From: Nitrospira sp. UBA5698
GTDB lineage: Bacteria; Nitrospirota; Nitrospiria; Nitrospirales; Nitrospiraceae
Direction: 5' to 3'
Length of the DNA: 64,000 nt
Assembly: GCA_002420115.1 (NCBI GenBank)
Contig: DIHK01000042.1
Coordinates: forward strand, 112,297-176,296
The position numbers were made by a program, and so were the translations under genes. Under the pieces are notes generated by a model. It did not search any database. It was not told the origin of the DNA and worked only from the letters and a program-made list of their open reading frames with translations. Below are positions 8,437-16,730 of the stretch, piece after piece (positions within the stretch are counted from its first letter, which is position 1; the number at the start of each line of letters is the position of its first letter).

Positions 8437-9276
8437 TCACTCGGCGGCCTGTTGGCGGACGGCTTTAGCAAGATTGTCGGGTGTCCCGATATCTAGATAG
8501 CGGTCGTGCGGAAACGTGACACTCTGCATCCGAAGGCCAGCCTTGAGAGCCTGCTGAAACACCACCCCGACGGCCAAGTCCCCTCCAGGATCATTGGTAG
8601 TGTTTGCCAATTGCCCCATCTTTCGCGTGGTCTCATCCGCACGCAGAAACTGATGGAGAAATTCTGAAAAGACCGGGGTCCAGACGGCAAAACACCAGCC
8701 GAACGTGAGCGTCGTCGAAGCGGGCTTCATCACAATGTCACGAATCCATCCCTCGTTATCACAATCCACCATATCCCAGATTCGAGGATCTTCAATGCGA
8801 TGCAGACCAAGCACCACATCCGCACCCGTTTGTTCCTGTTGTTCAATGAGTTGCCGATAGGCATCTGGTGGACCGAAGAGAATATCGGGGAAGCCGAATG
8901 CAATCCGGTACTGGGACACGAAGGAATACGCGCGATCAAGCGTGTCAGGAGGCCCAAGCGAGCCGGGAATCACGAGATAGGCGAGGGACATCCCTATCCC
9001 CACGCCCTCCTGAAAATAGTTCGGAATGTCCCATTTTCCTTCACGGATCACGATGAACGTCTTGGACAGCCCAGCCGCTTTGAATTTTTCCAGCAGATAC
9101 TGCGAGGCCACTTTTGGCCGTGGCATCCCCGTCCTCGGATCGTTCGTGAAGCCGACCGGAAACAACTCCTTGCTGCAAGGAAATGGTTGGAGACGCTTCG
9201 CCTGTCCAGCGGCAGGAATGAGCCCGACGACTTCCGGCCAGCAGAGAGGCTGTGAATCAGCAAGAGGAGCAGTCAT
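8437..9276 (-). CDS. Nucleotidyltransferase, RmlA/GalU-like sugar-1-phosphate NTP transferase
   Basis: A 279-residue NTP-transferase-domain protein. The N-terminus VVGLIPAAGQAKRLQPFPCS, then KELFPVG, is the nucleotide-binding signature (variant of GxGxRxxPxTxxxPK), and DIGTPDNL near the C-terminus is typical of sugar-nucleotide pyrophosphorylases. The family couples sugar-1-phosphate with an NTP to make activated sugars for polysaccharides or glycans. The exact sugar and base cannot be told; the AKRL variation in the signature suggests a divergent subgroup. It is convergent with the IPT gene, and no partner sugar genes lie beside it. Confidence 0.82.
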   Translation of the reverse strand: MTAPLADSQPLCWPEVVGLIPAAGQAKRLQPFPCSKELFPVGFTNDPRTGMPRPKVASQYLLEKFKAAGLSKTFIVIREGKWDIPNYFQEGVGIGMSLAYLVIPGSLGPPDTLDRAYSFVSQYRIAFGFPDILFGPPDAYRQLIEQQEQTGADVVLGLHRIEDPRIWDMVDCDNEGWIRDIVMKPASTTLTFGWCFAVWTPVFSEFLHQFLRADETTRKMGQLANTTNDPGGDLAVGVVFQQALKAGLRMQSVTFPHDRYLDIGTPDNLAKAVRQQAAE

Positions 9277-9520
9277 GAGAGCGGCATTATCGCCGGATTC
9301 ACGTGATGAGTCCAGGAGATGTTGAGTCGGTACGAAAAGATATCATCTCTCATGTCAGAGAATACGTGGGGGACACAACTGTGAGAAACCATCCTCTGGT
9401 TGGACCAGGATCTATCCGTTTCCGGATCTCTCGACAAGAGAAGGCCGGATCGTGTAGCCTAGAGTTATGTTGATGGATGCCGTTTCTCTAGCGAGCACTT
9501 CACGAGAGGGAGTTCGCCCA

Positions 9521-9895
9521 ATGTCATTTTCTTGGTCTCAACAAGCGCTCTCTGCCGTATTCATTGCCATGAGTGTAGTCATCTCCCTCCAAGCTTCGGC
9601 CGCGCCACTAGTCAAGGAGCGTCTTCCCCTGACGATGAGTGGAGCCGGTTGCAGCGAGAAAGAAGCCGAGATCAACAAGGTCTTGCAGGCCATTCCCGGC
9701 GTCATCAGTGTCGATTTCAACCGTGTCCCCAATCATGTGCTTGTGGATATCACTCCCAGCACTGTGAAGTCCGCGGATGTGATCAATCACGTCAACGCGG
9801 CCGCATCCTCCTGGCAGTGCAAGGTTGAATTCATTGAGGGCTGCATTTCGGCTACCATGCCGACTGCCTCAGCCGCCCCACACGAACACGAATAG
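9521..9895 (+). CDS. Exported HMA-like (heavy-metal-associated fold) protein
   Basis: A 124-residue protein with a signal peptide (FIAMSVVISLQASAAPL). The following segment LTMSGAGCSEKEAEINKVLQ and IPGVISVDFNRVPNHVLVDI has the beta-alpha-beta spacing of HMA copper-chaperone domains, but where those have MxCxxC this has GAGCSEKE, keeping only the first cysteine. Two further cysteines, in WQCKVEFIEGC, and a His/Glu tail APHEHE could provide metal ligands. The ATG at 9521 has GAGGGA upstream. The function is inferred; it may be a metal-binding or MerP-like periplasmic protein, or a fold relative that no longer binds metal. Confidence 0.65.
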   Translation: MSFSWSQQALSAVFIAMSVVISLQASAAPLVKERLPLTMSGAGCSEKEAEINKVLQAIPGVISVDFNRVPNHVLVDITPSTVKSADVINHVNAAASSWQCKVEFIEGCISATMPTASAAPHEHE

Positions 9896-10000
9896 TGACC
9901 ATCCAAATAAAGCCGCAGCAAGCTGCTGCTTCGCACCGCTCCATTCCGGAAGGGGGTTGTGAGGCTGTTGCGGCCAGTCGCGTGAACCCGGAACAACCTT

Positions 10001-11044
10001 CTATCCCTGCGCCGATTGGTCCGTTGTCGGCATCGTTCTAAACTCCTGAACGAAGTTCCATACTCGCAGGATATCGACGGTCAGCGCTGCGCCATAGGAC
10101 GGGCCAAAGTCTCGCTCCGAGAGATGCCCCATGCTGTCATTCCACGTTTCGAAACGCACAGGCCCTGCTGAGGCCGCGAGCGACCATGCGAACTGTTTTT
10201 GGCTCTGCCCCAGGGTATTCACGAAGATCCCTGAATCCCACATCAGTGCCAATTCGATTTCCCAGGTTGGAATCGTCTCTCCAGTGGCCGTTGTCCGATA
10301 CTGTCCGATGGCAATGGCCGGCTGAACCAACCCTGCCGTGCTTCTGACGGAGTGGAGCACTGCGCCGTTGCTTTGATAGCTGATCCGCCCCATTGCGGAA
10401 ACCCGAACGTTGATATCGCCCCATTTCTCCGACTGCCACACGGACGGGGTGATTTGCAGTCGACGGATGCCGCCCCGCAGAAACCCTTGTTGGTAAATCG
10501 TTCCGACGGAAAAGCCTCCACCGGCAAACATGACCTTCCGATCAAACAGCGACATCCACCGAGTGAGGGATCCATCGATCATGACATCGGTTTCCTTCCG
10601 AGGGTCCACCGTGGGGACCGCCGGCAGTTGGCGCAGTTGATGGACCACTTTGTTCTGAAAATATTGCGAAGGTTCATCACTGGTGGGACTGATCCCAGCC
10701 GTGAGATTGGTGCTCCAGTTTTTCCATAACCAACTCGTTCCGGAATAGTCCCAATGTTTCGTCCAGCTGATTGTGATGAGGTTGAAGCCAAGCGTATTGC
10801 CTACCGTGGAGTCATATTTATTCCCTATGCCATCAACCGGAGTAAACCGATTGAGCGTCAGTCCCGAGGTGACGGTCGAATATTGATCCGGGAATGCCGT
10901 GCTCCCCCAATGCACCGACGGGGCAGGGTTTTCACTCCAGGCAGGAACGGAGAGGCCTCCGACAAGCAGAAGAACGCCACCGATCACTACTGTGTTTCGT
11001 CGCCACAACCATGCAGCATCTCCTAAAGACACCTTCCTCTTCAT
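10001..11044 (-). CDS. Exported protein of unknown function, probably outer-membrane barrel
   Basis: A 347-residue protein with an N-terminal signal anchor (RNTVVIGGVLLLVGGLSVPA, then WSENPAPS). The rest is rich in alternating hydrophobic and polar stretches with many Trp, Tyr and Gly, for example NLITISWTKHWDYSG and WEIELALMWDSG, as in outer-membrane beta-barrels. No named family is recognised. It is a single gene, convergent with the HMA-like gene; the gap between them holds a small GCAGCA/TGCTGC hairpin. The start at 11044 is supported by the signal peptide following directly. Confidence 0.7.
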   Translation of the reverse strand: MKRKVSLGDAAWLWRRNTVVIGGVLLLVGGLSVPAWSENPAPSVHWGSTAFPDQYSTVTSGLTLNRFTPVDGIGNKYDSTVGNTLGFNLITISWTKHWDYSGTSWLWKNWSTNLTAGISPTSDEPSQYFQNKVVHQLRQLPAVPTVDPRKETDVMIDGSLTRWMSLFDRKVMFAGGGFSVGTIYQQGFLRGGIRRLQITPSVWQSEKWGDINVRVSAMGRISYQSNGAVLHSVRSTAGLVQPAIAIGQYRTTATGETIPTWEIELALMWDSGIFVNTLGQSQKQFAWSLAASAGPVRFETWNDSMGHLSERDFGPSYGAALTVDILRVWNFVQEFRTMPTTDQSAQG

Positions 11045-11100
11045 CGAGACCGATCCCTTTCATAAGAACATCTGACCTTACTACTATCAAGCTCAGCAAT

Positions 11101-11117
11101 AACATCCTCAGGATGTT
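11101..11117. repeat. Perfect 17-base palindrome upstream of the barrel-like gene
   Basis: AACATCCTCAGGATGTT is perfectly self-complementary around a central C. It sits about 60 bases upstream of the minus-strand gene ending at 10001, inside the gap shared with the carboxylase gene (11045-11339). It could be an operator or the core of a hairpin. Nothing else in this 295-base gap looks coding. Confidence 0.4.
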
Positions 11118-11339
11118 GAGCTACCATTAAGGAACGAATTCTACCTGACTCGCCCAGTGGCTACGACAAAATTTGACTAACTATCTTGATAACCGATACC
11201 GACCAATCCTTTATCTTGTGCGGCGCACGCTGGCTGATTTGTCCCCGCATCTCTCGACAGGCCTCTCGATCCTGTGCTAGCTTACGCGCTTGTCTTTCCA
11301 TACTCATTTCTTTCGATACGAGAGCCCACAGGCGAAGAC

Positions 11340-12758
11340 ATGTTCAAGAAGATCTTAGTCGCCAATCGCGGCGAAATAGCCATGCGCATCATCCGCGCCT
11401 GCCGAGAATTGAACATTGCCACCGCCGCCATTTATTCCGAAGCGGATTCAACCGGCATCTACGTCAAGAAGGCCGACGAGTCGTATCTGGTCGGACCGGG
11501 GCCGGTCAAAGGCTTCCTCGATAGTAAACAGATTGTGGACCTCGCCACGCGCATCGGTGCGGATGCAATCCATCCAGGCTACGGATTTCTCTCGGAGAAC
11601 GCAGAGTTTGCCGAACTCTGCCACGCATCCAATATTACATTCATCGGCCCGTCTACCCATGCCATTACCCTGATGGGCAGCAAGGTCAAGGCTCGCGAAC
11701 TTGCCGAATCAGCAGGCGTGCCGATCGTGCCCGGTACGGACGGTGCTATTACCAACGTCAAAGAAGCCCTCGCCTTCGCCCACAAAGCCGGCTATCCGGT
11801 GATGATCAAGGCGAGCGCCGGCGGCGGTGGTCGCGGATTACGTGTGGTCCGGTCCGATGAGGAACTTCGCGAAAACATGGAAGTTGCGGCACGCGAGGCC
11901 CAAGCATCTTTTGGTGACGGCAGCGTGTTTATCGAAAAATATATCGAGCGACCGCATCATATTGAATTCCAGATTCTGGGAGATCGCCACGGCAACATCA
12001 TCCATCTTGGAGAACGGGATTGCTCGATCCAGCGACGCCATCAGAAGTTGATCGAGATCGCTCCCTCGTTGATCTTGACACAGGAGCTCCGTGAAGAGAT
12101 GGGCAACGCCGCCATTGCCATCGCCCGCGCGGTGAACTACGACAACGCGGGAACCGTGGAATTTCTCCTGGACCAAGAAGGTAAGTTCTACTTTATCGAA
12201 ATGAATCCACGACTCCAGGTCGAGCACACCGTGACCGAGCAGATCACGGCGATTGACATCGTACGGAATCAAATTAAGATCGCGGCAGGCCTTCCACTCA
12301 GCATCCAGCAGAAAGACGTCATCTTGCAAGGCCATGCCATTCAATGTCGGATCAATGCGGAAGACCCCAAAAACAATTTCCTGCCTTGTACAGGAACCGT
12401 GACGGCGTATTTGTCTCCCGGCGGAATCGGTGTGCGCATCGACGGAGCGGTCTATAAGGATTACACCGTCCCGCCCTACTATGACGCCCTGTTGGCCAAG
12501 CTGACAGTCCGAGGCCGTACATGGGAAGAAACCGTCAGTCGCATGAGACGCTCTCTCGAAGAATACGTTATTCGCGGACTTAAAACGACGATTCCGTTTA
12601 TGGAAGCGATCATGCAGGAGCCAGATTTTATTGCAGGGCGGTTCGACACGTCCTACCTGGATACCCACCAGGACTTGTATGCGTACCCCGAATTCGAACC
12701 ACCGGAAGATCTGGTCCTGGCGCTGTCGGCTGCGATCGCCGCCTACGAAGGGCTCTAA
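11340..12758 (+). CDS. pycA: Biotin carboxylase subunit (pyruvate carboxylase subunit A / AccC-like)
   Basis: ATP-dependent carboxylation of biotin, the first half-reaction of a biotin-dependent carboxylase. It has 472 residues. It opens MFKKILVANRGEIAMRIIRA and carries the ATP-grasp glycine-rich loop KASAGGGGRGLRVV, the EKYIERPHHIEFQ segment, FIEMNPRLQVEHTVTE with metal and catalytic residues, and RINAEDP. I chose the ATG at 11340, where similarity begins. Because the next gene encodes a PYC/OADA-type transcarboxylase with its own biotinyl domain, the pair is best read as a two-subunit pyruvate carboxylase or a related 2-oxoacid carboxylase. An AccC role in fatty acid synthesis remains possible. 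Confidence 0.9.
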   Translation: MFKKILVANRGEIAMRIIRACRELNIATAAIYSEADSTGIYVKKADESYLVGPGPVKGFLDSKQIVDLATRIGADAIHPGYGFLSENAEFAELCHASNITFIGPSTHAITLMGSKVKARELAESAGVPIVPGTDGAITNVKEALAFAHKAGYPVMIKASAGGGGRGLRVVRSDEELRENMEVAAREAQASFGDGSVFIEKYIERPHHIEFQILGDRHGNIIHLGERDCSIQRRHQKLIEIAPSLILTQELREEMGNAAIAIARAVNYDNAGTVEFLLDQEGKFYFIEMNPRLQVEHTVTEQITAIDIVRNQIKIAAGLPLSIQQKDVILQGHAIQCRINAEDPKNNFLPCTGTVTAYLSPGGIGVRIDGAVYKDYTVPPYYDALLAKLTVRGRTWEETVSRMRRSLEEYVIRGLKTTIPFMEAIMQEPDFIAGRFDTSYLDTHQDLYAYPEFEPPEDLVLALSAAIAAYEGL

Positions 12759-12760
12759 CA

Positions 12761-12881
12761 AGATGCTGAAGCAGTCTCCCAACGTCGTTCTCGCATCGCT
12801 CAGAGGCTTAACGTACCGAAGCGTACGCCTTGCCTCTTTGCTCGCTGCGGCCTTGCTGAACTGCCTTTTGGGGCATCCTGA
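12761..12881 (+). repeat. Dispersed intergenic repeat, copy A
   Basis: This fills most of the 244-base gap between the two carboxylase subunit genes. It starts AAGATGCTGAAG and ends GGGCATCCTG, so the ends are inversely related. It matches the minus strand of 46733-46841 over its length (for example CTCGCATCGCTCAGAGG and TCAACGTACCGAAG/TTAACGTACCGAAG) and the first part of 33223-33272. It can be read through in one frame (MLKQSPNVVLASLRGLTYRS, continuing), and so can the other copies. It looks like a REP/MITE-style non-autonomous element rather than a gene. Confidence 0.8.
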
Positions 12882-13002
12882 TAGGATTCTCACGTTAGCC
12901 TCACGCAGACATTTCCAGCCATATTGTCGGCATCAACCGAGTTTTTCCGCAGCCTACTACGTCGGGCAAACCCACTGACTCTGAAGAAACGCACTAACCA
13001 TC

Positions 13003-14958
13003 ATGGCAAAACGACGACCACCAACAAAGAAACCGCAAAAAAAGACCAAACAATCGGCTCCGACGAGTAAGACGGTAAAGGCGCTCCGCTCACATCTCAG
13101 CGAATTCACCATCACGCCGGCCGTCGGCAAACCAGTCTTGATCACCGATGTCGCCCTGCGAGACGGACACCAATCCTTACTGGCCACGCGGATGCGGACC
13201 GAGGATATGTTGCCCATCGCCCAAAAGCTGGACGCGGTCGGCTATTGGTCCCTGGAGGTGTGGGGTGGGGCCACCTTCGATACCTGTCTCCGATTTTTAA
13301 AGGAAGATCCCTGGGAGCGACTTCGAGCGTTGCGGGCGGCCATGCCCAATACCAAGCTCCAGATGTTGTTACGGGGCCAGAATCTGGTCGGCTATCGCCA
13401 TTATGCCGACGATGTCGTGGAACGGTTTATCGAGCGATCGGCGACGAACGGCATTGACGTCTTCCGAATCTTCGACGCGCTCAATGACGTACGGAATCTT
13501 GATCGAGCCGTGAGTGAAGTGAAGGCCTGCGGGAAACATGCCGAAGCCACGATCTGCTATACGGTCAGCCCGGTCCATAGCATCGATCGGTTTGTGGATT
13601 TGGCCAAAAAATTGGAGGATCTCGGAACGGACACAATTTGCATCAAGGATATGGCCGGATTGCTGGCTCCGCTTGATGCCTATCACCTGGTGCGTCGACT
13701 AAAATCCGCCGTGAAAGTTCCGCTTCATCTCCATTCGCATTACACGTCGGGAATGGCTTCCATGGCTTCGTTAATGGCGATCCTGGGAGGCCTCGACATG
13801 CTTGATACCTCCATCTCCCCATTGGCAGGTGGAACCTCTCATCCGGCGACGGAAACATTGGTGGCTTCACTCCAAAACACCCCCTACGACACAGGGCTGG
13901 ATCTCACAAGTTTTCAACCGATCACGGAACACTTCCGAACGGTTCGCCGAAAATATCGCCAGTTCGAGAGCGACTTTACCGGAGTCGATGCAGAAATTCT
14001 CACCTCTCAAATTCCCGGCGGCATGCTGTCAAACTTGGCGGCCCAGTTAACGGAGCAAAACGCGCTTGACCGGATGAAAGAAGTGCTCGATGAGGTTCCA
14101 CGCGTGCGAAAAGAAATGGGCTATCCTCCGTTGGTCACCCCGACTAGCCAAATCGTGGGCACGCAGGCGACGCTCAATGTGCTGACCGGTGAGCGTTACA
14201 AAGTCATCACCACGGAGACCAAGAACTATTTCTTGGGACTGTACGGCCGTGCGCCGGGACAGGTCGATCTCGATATCATGGCACGCGCTACCGGTGACGA
14301 AACTCCGATCAAGACTAGGCCGGCTGATCGACTGGAGCCGGAACTGGATGAGGCCAAGAAAGAACTGCCGGCTTCGGCTCAGAGCGCCGAGGACCAGCTC
14401 TCATTTGTGCTGTTCCCCGCTATCGCATCTGACTTTTTTGAGGCACGTGAGAAGGGTGACCTGACCCCCGAGCCGTTGGACGTCGGATCAGCAAAAGGCC
14501 CTTCGACTGCACATGAGTTACATTTGGCTCCGGTAGAATTCAATGTCACGGTTCATGGGGAGACCTATCATGTGAAGGTCTCAGGCTCCGGACGCAAGGT
14601 CGATGGCCGCAAACCCTACTACATCCGTGTCAACGATAAGCTGGAAGAAGTCTCACTTGAACCGATCCAGGAAGTGCTCGCCGGTGTTCCCGAGTCTCCG
14701 GAGATCGGGACGGGAGGAAAACCCAAGCGTCCCAGACCCGCGAAACCAGGTGATGTGGCTCCTCCCATGCCCGGTCGCGTCGTAAAGGTTCTTGTTGCCG
14801 TGAATGACTGCGTGAAGGCCGGTGACCCGCTGTTGATCATCGAAGCGATGAAGATGGAAAGCCGGGTACCGGCACCGATTGACGGAAAGGTCTCTGCGAT
14901 CTTGGTTAACGACGGCGACAACGTCAAAACGGATGAGACGGTCATTCAACTGGAGTGA
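13003..14958 (+). CDS. pycB: Pyruvate/oxaloacetate carboxylase subunit B with C-terminal biotinyl domain
   Basis: Carboxyl transfer from biotin to a 2-oxoacid, probably pyruvate, giving oxaloacetate. It has 651 residues. A basic, lysine-rich leader of about 30 residues is followed by the HMGL-like TIM barrel (VALRDGHQSLLATRM at about 47-61; GYWSLEVWGGATFDTC; metal ligands in HLHSHYTSGMA), then a PYC_OADA conserved domain, a proline-rich linker and a biotin carrier domain with the target lysine in IIEAMKMESR near the C-terminus. In Nitrospira and Aquificales, related pairs serve as pyruvate or 2-oxoglutarate carboxylases feeding the reductive TCA cycle, so the exact substrate is uncertain. Confidence 0.88.
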   Translation: MAKRRPPTKKPQKKTKQSAPTSKTVKALRSHLSEFTITPAVGKPVLITDVALRDGHQSLLATRMRTEDMLPIAQKLDAVGYWSLEVWGGATFDTCLRFLKEDPWERLRALRAAMPNTKLQMLLRGQNLVGYRHYADDVVERFIERSATNGIDVFRIFDALNDVRNLDRAVSEVKACGKHAEATICYTVSPVHSIDRFVDLAKKLEDLGTDTICIKDMAGLLAPLDAYHLVRRLKSAVKVPLHLHSHYTSGMASMASLMAILGGLDMLDTSISPLAGGTSHPATETLVASLQNTPYDTGLDLTSFQPITEHFRTVRRKYRQFESDFTGVDAEILTSQIPGGMLSNLAAQLTEQNALDRMKEVLDEVPRVRKEMGYPPLVTPTSQIVGTQATLNVLTGERYKVITTETKNYFLGLYGRAPGQVDLDIMARATGDETPIKTRPADRLEPELDEAKKELPASAQSAEDQLSFVLFPAIASDFFEAREKGDLTPEPLDVGSAKGPSTAHELHLAPVEFNVTVHGETYHVKVSGSGRKVDGRKPYYIRVNDKLEEVSLEPIQEVLAGVPESPEIGTGGKPKRPRPAKPGDVAPPMPGRVVKVLVAVNDCVKAGDPLLIIEAMKMESRVPAPIDGKVSAILVNDGDNVKTDETVIQLE

Positions 14959-15943
14959 TTCCATCACTAGTTCAATCCTCGGCCCATCCAGACGCTGTCG
15001 GTCGGCACTGCTCATCCTCGGCTTCGTCTCGTCCCTCATGAGCGCATGCACCACCCCGCCACCAATTCCACTCTACTTTGAAACACTGGAACGCTCCCCA
15101 AGCAAGCGCATCCCGATCAGCACTGTGCTCGTCCAGGATCAACGGATCGCCTATCTTGATGCCGGCACAGGACCACCCGTCATTCTGATCCACGGCTTTG
15201 GCGGATCCATGTGGCAATGGGAACATCAACAGCACGACTTGCCTCAACATTTCCGTACGCTGACGCTTGATCTCCCTGGTTCTGGCTTATCCGACAAGCC
15301 GGACATTGACTACCTACCGAATCAGATGTTGGACTTTTGTGTCGGGTTTATGGATGCCCTTCATATCGAAAAAGCTACGTTGGTGGGCAATTCGATGGGA
15401 GCCGGTTTGGCGATCGGCATGGCGCTGACTCATCCAAGCCGTGTCGACAAACTTGTGCTCATCAGTGGGTTACCGTCGTACGTAAAGGACAAACTCACCA
15501 GCCGGTCGTTCAAACAGGCCCTGGAATCCCGTGCTCCTTCCTGGCTGGTTTCCTTCGGCAACTGGCTCTTTGGAGGGCTGATCACCACGCCCGTCTTAAA
15601 GGAAATCATTCACGACCACCGGCTCCTGACCCCAACCGTTCTTGAACGGTCTAACCAGAATCGCCAACGCCCCGGCATCATCAAACCCCTCATGGCCGTG
15701 CGAAATGCGCTCCCACCATGGGAATCCGAGTTTGCCCCACGTCTGAGTAGCATCACGCACCCAACGATGATCATCTGGGGAGAATACGACCGAGTGTTTC
15801 CCCTGGCCGTCGGTGAAGAACTGCACCAGAGGATTCATGGCTCAACCTTCGTCAAAGTCCCCCATGCCGGACATATGCCGCAATGGGAACGGCCGGAGCT
15901 GGTGAACCGCTCGCTGATCGAGTATATTCACTCGTCACCCTGA
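14933..15943 (+). CDS. Alpha/beta hydrolase, probable lipoprotein
   Basis: A serine hydrolase of 336 residues. The ATG at 14933 overlaps the end of pycB by 26 bases and gives an N-terminus with RRCR followed by a hydrophobic run ending LMSAC, a lipobox, so the enzyme is probably anchored to the outer or inner membrane on its periplasmic face. Fold motifs are the oxyanion HGFGGSMWQWE, the nucleophile elbow GNSMGAG, an Asp in WGEYDRVFP and His in VPHAGHMPQWERPE. The substrate is unknown; esterase, lipase or epoxide-hydrolase-like activity are all possible. Overlap with pycB suggests cotranscription. Confidence 0.82.
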   Translation: MRRSFNWSDSITSSILGPSRRCRSALLILGFVSSLMSACTTPPPIPLYFETLERSPSKRIPISTVLVQDQRIAYLDAGTGPPVILIHGFGGSMWQWEHQQHDLPQHFRTLTLDLPGSGLSDKPDIDYLPNQMLDFCVGFMDALHIEKATLVGNSMGAGLAIGMALTHPSRVDKLVLISGLPSYVKDKLTSRSFKQALESRAPSWLVSFGNWLFGGLITTPVLKEIIHDHRLLTPTVLERSNQNRQRPGIIKPLMAVRNALPPWESEFAPRLSSITHPTMIIWGEYDRVFPLAVGEELHQRIHGSTFVKVPHAGHMPQWERPELVNRSLIEYIHSSP

Positions 15944-15997
15944 GGCAAAATCTGTGTGAGAACCTCGACCCATCCTGTGTTGAGAAAGGAGCATACA

Positions 15998-16654
15998 ATG
16001 CGAAGACCATATTCTGGGATCATGGGCACGATGCTGTGCCTTCTGCTTGGCCTCGCCGGTTGTCAGACGACTGCGGGCAGCAACTTCACCTATAAGAGTA
16101 TGCCGGTGGCAGATGGCTCGGCCGTCGCCGGTGAAGGCAATAAGATCCTCTTCAAGGGCAACCCACTGGCACTCACCGGGAGCGGGGTAAAAATCGGCGA
16201 CACGCTCCGTGATGTGAAGGTGGCACAAAATGACTTGTCCCTTGTGAACATTGGAGAGACCAAGGGCTCGGGTAAAGTCCGTATCATCAGCGTGGTGCCT
16301 TCGCTCGATACCCCGGTCTGCGAACAACAAACCCACATTCTGAGCGAGCGCAATAAAGGCCTCGATAAGATGGTGGAACTGATCACCGTCAGCGTCGATA
16401 CACCCTTTGCTCAAATGCGATTCGCCCGAGAAGCCAAGATTGCCAACGTGACTTTCCTCTCCGACTATCGTGGGGCTGAGTTTGGGAAAACCCATGGCCT
16501 CTTCTTGGAAGGCAAGCACATTTTGACGAGAGCCGTCATGGTCGTCGATAAGACCAACACCATCCGCTATCTTCAAATAACCCCTGAGATTGCTCAACTC
16601 CCGGACATGGAAGAAGCATTCCAATTCGCCCGTCGCTTGGTCACGGAGAGCTGA
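15998..16654 (+). CDS. tpx: Lipoprotein thiol peroxidase (Tpx family) with a single mature cysteine besides the lipidated one
   Basis: Reduces hydroperoxides through a peroxidatic cysteine. It has 218 residues with a strong AAAGGAG site before the ATG at 15998. Unlike cytoplasmic Tpx it begins with a lipoprotein signal (MLCLLLGLAGC, Cys 22 lipidated), so it should act in the periplasm or at the envelope. The peroxidatic motif PSLDTPVCEQQT is intact (Cys about 108). The resolving-cysteine site, RFC in canonical Tpx, reads DTPFAQMRFAREAK with Ala instead, and no other cysteine follows, so it would have to work as a 1-Cys enzyme. Family assignment is firm; the redox partner is unknown. Confidence 0.88.
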   Translation: MRRPYSGIMGTMLCLLLGLAGCQTTAGSNFTYKSMPVADGSAVAGEGNKILFKGNPLALTGSGVKIGDTLRDVKVAQNDLSLVNIGETKGSGKVRIISVVPSLDTPVCEQQTHILSERNKGLDKMVELITVSVDTPFAQMRFAREAKIANVTFLSDYRGAEFGKTHGLFLEGKHILTRAVMVVDKTNTIRYLQITPEIAQLPDMEEAFQFARRLVTES

Positions 16655-16668
16655 GAGGAAGGCAGGTT

Positions 16669-16707
16669 GAGGTTCGAGGAGCACGCATTTCTGTTCTCCT
16701 CAACCTC
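16669..16707 (+). terminator. Hairpin between tpx and sthA (candidate terminator)
   Basis: GAGGTTCGAGGAG (16669-16681) pairs with CTCCTCAACCTC (16696-16707), a 12-base-pair stem with one bulged C and a 14-base loop. A weakly T-rich stretch (CTACTCTTTC) follows. It fits a terminator or attenuator for tpx. Confidence 0.5.
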
Positions 16708-16730
16708 AGCCCTACTCTTTCATAACATCC

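Noticed and set aside
11838..12893. Long open frame antisense to the biotin carboxylase gene (351 codons)
   Set aside because: It mirrors the strongly biased codon pattern of pycA, has no ribosome site or recognisable domain, and its first codons lie in repeat copy A.
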